Shown piece by piece: positions 49,625 through 58,597 of a stretch of DNA of 64,000 bases (position 1 is its first letter; each line of letters begins with the position of its first letter). The DNA is from Anaeroplasmataceae bacterium. GTDB taxonomy: Bacteria > Bacillota_I > Bacilli_A > Acholeplasmatales > Anaeroplasmataceae. The translations under genes were made by a program, and so were the position numbers. The stretch is from the NCBI GenBank assembly GCA_029057785.1, contig JAIDZC010000018.1, positions 1-64,000 on the forward strand, given 5' to 3'. The notes beneath the pieces are model-generated. The model saw nothing but the letters and a program-made list of their open reading frames with translations, searched no databases and was not told the origin of the DNA.

Positions 49625-50446
49625 ATGAAGCAAAATGAACTAATTATGAATGTAGAAAAAGAAGATATTTTATCGGAAATATTAAAGAAAAACGTCTCAA
49701 AGCGGTTTTATCGTTTTTTAAAGTATAGTAAGGCAGAGGTTCTTGTGAATGGGGAGACCTTAGAATGGTATAAAAAGGTTTCTAAAGGCTCAGAAATAAA
49801 AGTTATTTATACAACCTTTGATAAAGAAATTGATTGGCCTAAAACAGAAAAACTACCTAAAGTTGTTTTAGAAACGGATCATTATTTGATTGTGGATAAG
49901 GAACCCAATCTATTGACTATCCCTACTAAGGGCAATCCCAATAGCCTATACCAGCAGTTAGTGGCTTACTTAGGAGAACAGAATATTCATATTTTGAATC
50001 GTTTGGATAAGGAAACAAGCGGTCTTGTTGTAGTAGCAAAGGATCGTTATGCCGCAAGTCTTTTAGAGCCTACCCATGAGCATATGATTAGAAAATATTT
50101 ATGCTTAGTAGAAGGAAAGGTTGAAGCTTCAGCTACAATTAAAAACTATATAGCTAAAGAAGAAAACTCCAATAAAAGATATGTCAGTGAGGAAGGGAAG
50201 CTTGCTATTAGTCATTATCACAGCATAGAATCTAGTGAAGAGGCAAGTCTTTTGGAATTTGTTTTAGAAACAGGCAGAACTCATCAAATTCGAGTACATA
50301 CAAGTCATATGGGGCATCCTATTGTTGGAGATAAGCTTTATGGTGGAAAAGAAAATTCGGTTTTATGTTTAACCAGCTATAGTGTAGAATTTATAGATCC
50401 TTTTACAAATGAAACAATTCATTGCATGATAGAGAAGGAGTGGTAA
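49625..50446 (+). CDS. RluA-family pseudouridine synthase
   Basis: HILNRLDKETSGLVVVAKD; LETGRTHQIRVHTSHMGHPIVGDKLYGG. Confidence 0.95.
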   Translation: MKQNELIMNVEKEDILSEILKKNVSKRFYRFLKYSKAEVLVNGETLEWYKKVSKGSEIKVIYTTFDKEIDWPKTEKLPKVVLETDHYLIVDKEPNLLTIPTKGNPNSLYQQLVAYLGEQNIHILNRLDKETSGLVVVAKDRYAASLLEPTHEHMIRKYLCLVEGKVEASATIKNYIAKEENSNKRYVSEEGKLAISHYHSIESSEEASLLEFVLETGRTHQIRVHTSHMGHPIVGDKLYGGKENSVLCLTSYSVEFIDPFTNETIHCMIEKEW

Positions 50447-50447
50447 G

Positions 50448-51188
50448 ATGGAAGAGGATAAGAAAAAAAGATATAAAATGATTCGTATCGTTATTCAGTT
50501 AGTTCTGATTGGATTTCTTTTAGGACTGGCTATATATGCATGTGTAGAACTATATCCTGTCTTTAATCGTATGCAAAAGGATGATGCATATTTAGAAGAG
50601 GTTTTAACCTCTATTCGTGCCTATGGCAATATCAGCTGGCTAATTCTTATTGGTATGCAAATCATACAAACAGTACTTGCCATTATACCAGCAGGACCAG
50701 TAGTCATTCTTACAGGTATGCTTTATCCTCCTGTTCTTGCAGTGATCATTTGCTTGGTTGGTGAAACACTTGGTGCGTTAGTGGTTATTGGTTTAGTAAA
50801 GCTATTTGGCTATAGTTTCTTATCTTTATTTGTTGATCCAGAAAAAACAAAAAAGTTTAAGCTTTTAGAAGATGGAAAGCGTTGTGGAGTTTTAATGTTT
50901 TCTTATTTATTAATTCCATTCTTACCAAAAGATCCTATTGCTTTTATTGTGCCCTTTACCAAAGTAAAGGTTAGATATTTTGTGCTCATCAATATTTTTG
51001 CAAGGCTTCCTATGACCGTAGTATCTGTTATCATTGGAAACTCGGTAATCACTGGAAACTATGTTGCCGCTATCATTATCGCCTCTATCAGCTTTTTACT
51101 GGCTATTTTATGCTTTTCTTTTAATAAAAAAATTGTTGCCTGCTTAGATAGATTCACTTCAAAAAAATCTGAAACTGAAGTTGAATAA
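50448..51188 (+). CDS. TVP38/TMEM64 (VTT domain) membrane protein
   Basis: IPAGPVVILTGMLYPPVLAVIICLVGETLGALVVIGLVKLFG; RLPMTVVSVIIGN. Confidence 0.85.
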   Translation: MEEDKKKRYKMIRIVIQLVLIGFLLGLAIYACVELYPVFNRMQKDDAYLEEVLTSIRAYGNISWLILIGMQIIQTVLAIIPAGPVVILTGMLYPPVLAVIICLVGETLGALVVIGLVKLFGYSFLSLFVDPEKTKKFKLLEDGKRCGVLMFSYLLIPFLPKDPIAFIVPFTKVKVRYFVLINIFARLPMTVVSVIIGNSVITGNYVAAIIIASISFLLAILCFSFNKKIVACLDRFTSKKSETEVE

Positions 51189-51232
51189 TTACATAAATTT
51201 GTGTCCATACTATTCTTGAAAGGAAGAAGAGT

Positions 51233-51562
51233 ATGACAAACGTAAATTGTAATGTTAAGATGTGTGGGTATAATGAAGATTCAAAATGTGCAAAAAAACA
51301 CATCAATGTGGAAGGATTATTTGCTAAGAGTAAGATTGGAACCTTCTGCCAAAGCTTTAAAAACCCGCATAATTCTGATATTTTAATTTCAGAAATGGCA
51401 AAAGAAATGTCTGCAGAGGCTACACCAGTGAAGGTATTATGTAGTGCAAACTACTGCATCCATAACGAAAATAACGAGTGTTACGCAAAGGACATTAGTA
51501 TTGGCAATGAAAATGCTAGCTATCGTAGTGAAACAGAATGCGATAGTTTTAAAGCTCGTTAA
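51233..51562 (+). CDS. DUF1540 protein (two Cys4 repeats)
   Basis: VNCNVKMCGYNEDSKCAKKHINVEG and VLCSANYCIHNENNECYAKDISIG. Confidence 0.85.
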   Translation: MTNVNCNVKMCGYNEDSKCAKKHINVEGLFAKSKIGTFCQSFKNPHNSDILISEMAKEMSAEATPVKVLCSANYCIHNENNECYAKDISIGNENASYRSETECDSFKAR

Positions 51563-52127
51563 AGAAAAAACTTAGATCAAAAGAAAATAATTCTGGATGA
51601 AATTGAATCCCATAGATAGGTAAAGATTTATGTTTGATGACTTCAATTTCACCATCTAAGCTAGTTCCTAAAACTTCTAATTCAGGGGCTAGTTTATCAA
51701 TGCTTTGATGATGGAAGGAATTGACTAACATATGGCGATTTCCCATAGAGATGAAATGATTTTCATTCATGTGGTGAACGATATTTTGTTTTAAGGTTCC
51801 TCCTAAAAACACATTGATACTTTGTATACCTCTACAAATTCCAAGTAGAGGTTTTTTTGTTTGATAGGCAAAAAGAATGATTTTTTTATCTAACATATCC
51901 ATTTCATAATCAATATGATTTGAAGCATAGTTTTCTTGATTATAATGAATTGGATCTATATCATAGCCTCCTGGAAGTATAAATGCGTCAAAAGAATTTA
52001 AATTTGTTTCTAGTGTAATAAAGTCATAGGTATGTCCATATTTTTTCAGCATATAAAGGTAGCTTTGATGAACAAAATAATCGGTTTCATTTTTACGTAT
52101 TGCAACACCAAATTTCATGAAGATCAC
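51549..52127 (-). CDS. Gamma-glutamyl-gamma-aminobutyrate hydrolase family (class I GATase)
   Basis: FILPGGYDIDPIHY; PLLGICRGIQSINVFLGG; IYGIQFHPE. Confidence 0.9.
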   Translation of the reverse strand: MIFMKFGVAIRKNETDYFVHQSYLYMLKKYGHTYDFITLETNLNSFDAFILPGGYDIDPIHYNQENYASNHIDYEMDMLDKKIILFAYQTKKPLLGICRGIQSINVFLGGTLKQNIVHHMNENHFISMGNRHMLVNSFHHQSIDKLAPELEVLGTSLDGEIEVIKHKSLPIYGIQFHPELFSFDLSFFFNEL

Positions 52128-52187
52128 CTATCTTAAGTATATTGATAAGTTTTAAGAATTATGAGATAATAGAACAGGTGATAAGAA

Positions 52188-52865
52188 ATGATAGAAGAAA
52201 TTAAAGGAAAATTAAATGAATTATCTACTACCAAAACACAGAATTTTTCTAGTAAACTCATTCCCAACAGTCTTCCGATATTGGGATGCACATTTCCTTC
52301 TTTAAGAAAATTAGCCAAGGAAATATGTAAAGGAGAATATCAAACCTTTTTAAAAGAATATGATCAAAGCTCCTTTGAACTACAGCTTTTATATGCTTAT
52401 GTCATTTCTTCTGCAAAAATGAGCATAGAAGAACGAATAGAGCTTTTAAGAAAATTTGTCCCAACAATACAAGATTGGGCTGTTTGTGATGGTTTGATTA
52501 GCTCATTAAAATGCACAAAGAAATATCCTAAAGAAATGCTAGAGTTTATTTTAGAGTATCAAAATAGTCATAAAGAGTTTGAGGTACGGTTTTTAGCAGA
52601 AATGCTGATGGCTTATTACCTTACCCCAGATTATGTTCAGCAGGCAGTAGAAATCATATATACTTTAGATATAAAAGCCTATTATGCTAAAATGGGAGTG
52701 GCTTGGTATATTGCAACCCTCATGATTCATTATAAGGAATATGCTTTTGAATTATTAGAAAAATTAGATGATCCTGTTACAATCGGATTAGCGATTCGTA
52801 AAATCAGAGATTCTTATAGAATATCAAAAGAAATTAAAGAAGAGGTTTTATTCTATAAGAAATAA
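52188..52865 (+). CDS. DNA alkylation repair protein (AlkD-like)
   Basis: LGCTFPSLRKLAKEI; IQDWAVCDGLISSLK; AWYIATLMIHY. Confidence 0.85.
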   Translation: MIEEIKGKLNELSTTKTQNFSSKLIPNSLPILGCTFPSLRKLAKEICKGEYQTFLKEYDQSSFELQLLYAYVISSAKMSIEERIELLRKFVPTIQDWAVCDGLISSLKCTKKYPKEMLEFILEYQNSHKEFEVRFLAEMLMAYYLTPDYVQQAVEIIYTLDIKAYYAKMGVAWYIATLMIHYKEYAFELLEKLDDPVTIGLAIRKIRDSYRISKEIKEEVLFYKK

Positions 52866-52980
52866 TTTTTTTGATAAAATATGCAAGATATTTCATAAAG
52901 TATCATATTTCATTTTAAATTTAAGACAATCTATGATATAATACTAACAAATATGTTTTTATTTTAGAAAGGAGAAACGT

Positions 52981-54369
52981 ATGGATAAAAAAATAGCTAA
53001 AAAAATTTTATTAGAGTGCCTTACAACTGGTGGCGATTATGCTGAAATCTTTTTAGAGGATACAGTGAAAAACTCTATTAGAAGAGTAGGTGCTCAAATT
53101 GAGGATATTAATGCCAGTCATCTTTATGGTGCTGCAATTCGTATCTTAAAGGAAAATGCTGAGGTATACGGATATACCAATGATGTAAGTGAAAAAGGAT
53201 TATTGAAATTAGCAAAAAGCTTAAGAACGGCTTATCATAGTGAGGTAGTTGTTGCAGATTTTGATTTTACAGATTGTGAAACAGCAAAGGATACAGCATT
53301 TAAGGTATTATCAAAAGATATTCCAAATTCTAAAAAGTTAAGTTATTTAGAAACTTGTACAAATACGATTCAGGCATATAGTCCTAAAATCGTTCAGGCA
53401 GTTGCTAACTTTTCTGATGAAACACAGGTTGTGACAATTGCCAATAGTAAGGGTGTCTATAAAACAGATACAAGAAATCATCAAAGAGTTGCTGCTATCG
53501 CAATAGCGAGTGATGGTAAATCAATGGAACAGGCTTCTAATTCCTATGGGGGAAATTTTGATATTGCAAATTTTGATTCCTTTGATTTTGTAGATTTTTC
53601 AAAGAAGGTTGCAGAGGCTGCAGTTGAAACACTTTCTGCCGATGAAATGGTGGGTGGCGTTTATGATGTAGTCATTCATAATGCTTTTGGAGGAGTTATT
53701 TTCCATGAGGCTTGTGGGCATGCTTTAGAGGCAACAAGTGTTGCTAAAGGAATGTCTGTGTTCTGTGGCAAAATGGGTGAAAAGATTGCTGCAGATTGTG
53801 TTACTGCCATTGATGATGGTACAATCCCTAATGAATGGGGTAGTGCAAATATAGACGATGAAGGTAATCCTACAAAGAAGAACGTCTTAATTGAAAATGG
53901 TATCTTAAAGAGTTATATGGTAGATATGCGAAATGGCAGAAGAATGAATGCAGCTCCTACTGGTTCAACTAGACGTCAAAGCTATCGCTTCTCTCCAACC
54001 TCTAGAATGACGAATACCTATATTGCTAATGGACCTTATACACCAGAAGAAATTATTGCAAATACTAAGTTTGGTTTATTTGCTAAGACAATGGCTGGTG
54101 GTTCAGTTAATCCTGCAACAGGTGAATTTAACTTCTCTGTTGGTGAGGCATTTATGATTGAAGATGGAAAGCTTACTAAGCGTGTTAAGGGGGCTACTCT
54201 TATCGGAAATGGTAAGGATACAATTCTTAATATTGATATGGTTGCCAATAACCAAAGCTTTGGCTATGGTATGTGTGGTTCATCCTCTGGTAGTATTCCA
54301 GCGTGTGTGGGTCAGCCAACGATTCGTGTAAAGCAAATGACTGTCGGTGGAAATGGAGGAAATAAGTAA
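52981..54369 (+). CDS. tldD: TldD metalloprotease subunit
   Basis: FHEACGHALEATSVAKGMSVF; MVDMRNGRRMN. Confidence 0.95.
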   Translation: MDKKIAKKILLECLTTGGDYAEIFLEDTVKNSIRRVGAQIEDINASHLYGAAIRILKENAEVYGYTNDVSEKGLLKLAKSLRTAYHSEVVVADFDFTDCETAKDTAFKVLSKDIPNSKKLSYLETCTNTIQAYSPKIVQAVANFSDETQVVTIANSKGVYKTDTRNHQRVAAIAIASDGKSMEQASNSYGGNFDIANFDSFDFVDFSKKVAEAAVETLSADEMVGGVYDVVIHNAFGGVIFHEACGHALEATSVAKGMSVFCGKMGEKIAADCVTAIDDGTIPNEWGSANIDDEGNPTKKNVLIENGILKSYMVDMRNGRRMNAAPTGSTRRQSYRFSPTSRMTNTYIANGPYTPEEIIANTKFGLFAKTMAGGSVNPATGEFNFSVGEAFMIEDGKLTKRVKGATLIGNGKDTILNIDMVANNQSFGYGMCGSSSGSIPACVGQPTIRVKQMTVGGNGGNK

Positions 54370-55694
54370 TGAATTTCGAGAAATTAAAAAAAGCTGCATT
54401 AAAGGCAGGAATTACTGACATTGAAATTTATGAATCTGCTTCTAATGGAATAGAGATTTCTATGTTTAATGGCGTTGTTGAAAATAACACCTCTGCCGCT
54501 ACAAAAGTATGTGCCATCCGTGGTGTTTATCAAAATCAAATTGTTACAGTTTATGAAGAAAATTGTGATGATGAAATGATTCCATCTGTGATTGAAAGAA
54601 TTAAAGATAACTGCTCTATTAAAAATCAAAAGGATCCTTTCTTTATTTATTCAGGAGACAAGGAATATCCAAAGCTAAAAGAAAAGACCCATGACTTTGA
54701 TGCGTTTACTTTAGAGGATAAGGTCAATCTTTGTACAAAGCTTACAAGTTTAATGAAAGAAAAAAGTCCATATGTACAGATGACTGAGGTTTCTTATTCT
54801 GAAGAAGAAACTACCACTACAATTGTGAACTCTAATGGTCTTGATGTGAAAAGACATTCTAGATATGCGTTTTTAGTTGCAGAAGCTGTATGTGTTAAGG
54901 ATGGCGAAACCAAAACAGGTTTTGATTATATCCGTTTAGAAAATATTAAGGATGCTGACATTAATACATTAGCTCAGGAAGCAGTAGATTCAGCTGTATC
55001 TACCTTTGGGGCAGATAGTATTGCCTCAGGTGCTTATCCAGTAGTTTTAGATAAGAAGGTAGTGAGTAGCTTACTTGGAGCTTTCGCAAATGTGTTTTCT
55101 GCAGATGCGGTTTTAAAGAACATGTCTTTTTTAAAGGATAAGGTAGGAGAAGCAGTCTTTGGAAATAATATCACTTTAATGGATGATCCGTTATCTTTAG
55201 ACGCTCCTAGTCAGTCTGCCTTTGATGATGAGGGAGTTGCAAGCTATACTAAGGCTGTAGTCGAAAATGGTGTATTAAAGACCTATTTACATAACCTAAA
55301 AACTGCAGCTATGATGAATGTAAAATCAACAGGAAATGGATATAAGGGAGGAGTTCAAACAAGTGTTGGAGTTCAGCCTTCTAATTTATATTTAAAGGCA
55401 GGCGATACTTCCTTAGAGGATATGCTTGCTAAAGTAGGAAATGGAGTTTATATTACATCTGTGACTGGTCTTCATGCAGGTTTAAATCCAGTGAGTGGAT
55501 CATTCAATTTACAATCCAGTGGATTTTTAATTGAAAATGGAGTGAAGACAAAACCTGTGACATTGATTATTGTATCAGGAACTCTACAGGAACTTTTGAA
55601 TAATGTAAGTGCTGTAGGAAGCGATTTTGAATTTAAGAGAGGAGTCGGTGCGCCTAGTCTTATGGTAAAGTCTATGGCCATCTCAGGAAAATAA
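54369..55694 (+). CDS. pmbA: PmbA/TldE subunit
   Basis: DIEIYESASNGIEISMFNGVVENN; TldD family C-terminal pattern; TAATG overlap with tldD. Confidence 0.93.
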   Translation: MNFEKLKKAALKAGITDIEIYESASNGIEISMFNGVVENNTSAATKVCAIRGVYQNQIVTVYEENCDDEMIPSVIERIKDNCSIKNQKDPFFIYSGDKEYPKLKEKTHDFDAFTLEDKVNLCTKLTSLMKEKSPYVQMTEVSYSEEETTTTIVNSNGLDVKRHSRYAFLVAEAVCVKDGETKTGFDYIRLENIKDADINTLAQEAVDSAVSTFGADSIASGAYPVVLDKKVVSSLLGAFANVFSADAVLKNMSFLKDKVGEAVFGNNITLMDDPLSLDAPSQSAFDDEGVASYTKAVVENGVLKTYLHNLKTAAMMNVKSTGNGYKGGVQTSVGVQPSNLYLKAGDTSLEDMLAKVGNGVYITSVTGLHAGLNPVSGSFNLQSSGFLIENGVKTKPVTLIIVSGTLQELLNNVSAVGSDFEFKRGVGAPSLMVKSMAISGK

Positions 55695-55695
55695 T

Positions 55696-56364
55696 ATGGA
55701 ATGTTTAAGAATGCGTCAAACCTATAGTTATATAGGAGATTTAACAGAATTTTTAATTCAAAATGAACAAAGAATTAAAAATTTAATGATTGATTATGAA
55801 ATTCAATCTAAAGTGGATACCTTACAAGATGGTAGAGAAGTGAAAAGCTTAATGTTTACAAAACAAAATGTAAACGTACGTTTTATGCCAAATCGTATTG
55901 ATTATACCTTTTCTTTTCCTACTCCTAGTACAGATCCTAAAGGTGTATATGCTGCAGCAAAAGATTATTTTAAATTGTTTTCAGAAATATTCTATGATAT
56001 TAAAGCTCAAAGAATTGCCATTGTAAGTCAAGGATTTATCAAGAATAATGAAAATGAAGCTATATCAGATTTCACAAATAAAATGGGATTCACATCTGTA
56101 TTTGGAATGTCCAATGAATTACATTTTAAAATTAACAATCCAAAAACAATCTTTGAACCAATCAATTCAGTTTTAAATATTGATATGGGAGAGGCTAAAA
56201 ATAATAAAACTCAAGAAGTAATGAAGGTTTTGTTGGTTAGCATTGATGTTAATACCTTGGCAGCAAACAATGTACCACGCTTTAATCCAAGAAATTTTGA
56301 TGCAGATTTTAAAGAATTATTTGATGAAGTAGAAGCAAAACACGTTGAATTAATAAGATATTAA
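55696..56364 (+). CDS. Hypothetical protein co-transcribed with tldD-pmbA
   Basis: 1-nt gap after pmbA stop; no family recognised; terminator AAACCATCTT/AAGATGGTTT follows. Confidence 0.75.
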   Translation: MECLRMRQTYSYIGDLTEFLIQNEQRIKNLMIDYEIQSKVDTLQDGREVKSLMFTKQNVNVRFMPNRIDYTFSFPTPSTDPKGVYAAAKDYFKLFSEIFYDIKAQRIAIVSQGFIKNNENEAISDFTNKMGFTSVFGMSNELHFKINNPKTIFEPINSVLNIDMGEAKNNKTQEVMKVLLVSIDVNTLAANNVPRFNPRNFDADFKELFDEVEAKHVELIRY

Positions 56365-56437
56365 AAACAAAACCATCTTAACTAAAGATGGTTTTGTTGC
56401 AATAAAAAATGGGCTCTTACGAACCCATTTTTTTATA

Positions 56438-57010
56438 TTACTTTACGATTGTACCAAATACTTGACCAGCTAAAGCTCCAGCATTAGATTCATCAGTATC
56501 TACGTGCATTGCTAAAGCGTAAGTAGAAGAAACACGAATAACAGTGTCACCAAAGATTAAAGATCTACCTGTTTCGTTTGTTACCTTAACTTGTACAATT
56601 TGACCATTTTTAACGCCAAATTCTTCAGCATCAGTTGGAGTCATGTGGACATGACGCTTTGCAACAATAACACCTTGAGTTAATTCTACCTCTCCTGCAG
56701 GACCAACAAGCTTACAGCCAGCAGAACCAGCAACATCACCAGATTCACGAATTGGAGCAGAAATACCTAATGTACGTGCATCAGATAAAGAAACTTCAAC
56801 CTGATCTTCCTTTCTTTCTGGTCCTAAGATAGAACAATTTAATTCTCCCTTAGGTCCAACAACCTTTACCTTTTGGTTAGAAGCAAATTGTCCAGGTTGA
56901 GATAACATTTTCTTAACCTCTAAAACTGCACCCTTGCCAAAAAGCTTTTCTAAGGTTTCCTTAGTAACATGTACGTGTCTAGCACTTGTTTCAATAATAA
57001 ATTCTTTCAT
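56438..57010 (-). CDS. pduL: PduL phosphate propanoyltransferase/acetyltransferase
   Basis: SARHVHVTKETLEKLFGKGAVL; VAKRHVHMTPTDAEEFGVKNGQ. Confidence 0.93.
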   Translation of the reverse strand: MKEFIIETSARHVHVTKETLEKLFGKGAVLEVKKMLSQPGQFASNQKVKVVGPKGELNCSILGPERKEDQVEVSLSDARTLGISAPIRESGDVAGSAGCKLVGPAGEVELTQGVIVAKRHVHMTPTDAEEFGVKNGQIVQVKVTNETGRSLIFGDTVIRVSSTYALAMHVDTDESNAGALAGQVFGTIVK

Positions 57011-57187
57011 AAAGTCATTAATCCTTTCAAAATTAATATTTTGCTCCTCTATTATACCATAAAATGTAAATTTTGTATCCTTTTTAAAAATTTTCTTTTA
57101 ATTTCATATTCTTCATTTTCAACAATAGGAAAGAAGATAAGGTTGTAATTTATTTTGTTTTATTGTATGATAAAGGAGGTGATTTAG

Positions 57188-57475
57188 ATGATTTATAACA
57201 TATTAGGAATTATTATTGGCATATTTGTATTAATCAATTCCATTTTATTAATCGTAAGTAAAAAAGAAAAGCAATTTGTTTGTATTATAAATTTATTCTT
57301 GGCTATAGGCTTTATAGGAACGGGAATAGGGGGCTTTTTTATTCCTAAGGATTTAGACTATATTACGATTATTTTGTTATTTATATTTGCAGTTTTATTT
57401 TTGGTTCAATACTATGTATTCTTAAAAAAGAACCAAGCACCCCAGAAGCATAAAGTAAATTCTAGCAAAAAGTAG
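57188..57475 (+). CDS. Small membrane protein
   Basis: Three hydrophobic segments; RBS AAAGGAGGTG. Confidence 0.6.
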   Translation: MIYNILGIIIGIFVLINSILLIVSKKEKQFVCIINLFLAIGFIGTGIGGFFIPKDLDYITIILLFIFAVLFLVQYYVFLKKNQAPQKHKVNSSKK

Positions 57476-58237
57476 CTTATGATAAGGAAGATCCTCCGCA
57501 ATAGATAAGATTTGTAGGTGCTCAGAGATACCTAAAAACCCCATAGCCATATAAACTATTAAAGGATTAGTAGTTTTTTGCATTCCCCCAAGGATTTCAA
57601 GAAATGGATAAATTACGGGGTCCCCCTGTAAAAGAATTTTAATGAGTACTCTAAAGATAATTAAAATACCTAAAACCTGTAAAACAATCTGAATATTTTT
57701 TTGAATAGAGGAAAACAAAAATTTCAAGTAGGAAATCGGTTCTATAGAATTACTAGAACTGATTTTTTCTTTTTTATTAAAGATATGCATCCATATCGAT
57801 GCTAGAATAAGTAAACTTACATAATAAATTGGAACAAGAATTGCAAATTGTTTACATAATAATAAAGTATAGGGTAAGGAAAGAGTAGAGAATGCACAAA
57901 TCAGATTATGATACTCTCTTTTAGAGATTTCATTTCGCTCATAGCTTGCTTTAAAGAGTTTAGTGGAAGCTGGAGATCCACATAATAAGCTGAATAGAAT
58001 TAAAAACGCACTCTTTTCATTGTGTATATGAAATATAAATTTGAAAGGCTTAAAAAGGAGCTTGCTTACTTTAGAGATTAATGGCATATGCTCAATAAAA
58101 TCTATTACAACAAAACTAGGATACATAATGGGTAAAAGAACTGTGAACCACATTTGGCAGGCTTCATAAACTTCTTTGGAAACTGTAGAAGGATTAGTTA
58201 TTAAAAGATAAAGAATAAGTAAGAGTATAATAGTCAT
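57422..58237 (-). CDS. YlbJ-like/nucleoside recognition (Gate) membrane protein
   Basis: CQMWFTVLLPIMYPSFVVIDFI; LLCGSPASTKLFKASYE. Confidence 0.65.
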   Translation of the reverse strand: MTIILLLILYLLITNPSTVSKEVYEACQMWFTVLLPIMYPSFVVIDFIEHMPLISKVSKLLFKPFKFIFHIHNEKSAFLILFSLLCGSPASTKLFKASYERNEISKREYHNLICAFSTLSLPYTLLLCKQFAILVPIYYVSLLILASIWMHIFNKKEKISSSNSIEPISYLKFLFSSIQKNIQIVLQVLGILIIFRVLIKILLQGDPVIYPFLEILGGMQKTTNPLIVYMAMGFLGISEHLQILSIAEDLPYHKLLFARIYFMLLGCLVLF

Positions 58238-58365
58238 AGAATCACATTTAATTATATTTTTAACCTAGTCTTTTTATACGCAATCATTCATCTTTAAATT
58301 ATATTGGTATTTATTTCAAATTAAAGTATCCTATTATTTATAGTATAATAGATGATAAACTATCA

Positions 58366-58396
58366 TTGACAAATTTGAGTGGGGGGGGGGCATAAT
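58366..58396 (+). promoter_or_regulatory. Candidate phase-variable promoter with G10 in the spacer
   Basis: TTGACA (58366-58371), 19-nt spacer containing G10 (58381-58390), CATAAT (58391-58396). Confidence 0.55.
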
Positions 58397-58597
58397 AAAA
58401 TTAAAGATAAGTGTAGTGTAAAATGTTAGTAGGAATAAATATCCTTATGATGGTATTACAATGAAGCTAAGAATCTTTTTATCAGTACATTGTCTAAAAA
58501 CAAGCTTTTTTATTGTTCTATAGATAAAAAAATGCTAAAATAATATTGTAATAACCAATGGGATGTAATTTATGATTTCAGCTGGAGGTTTAGAAGT

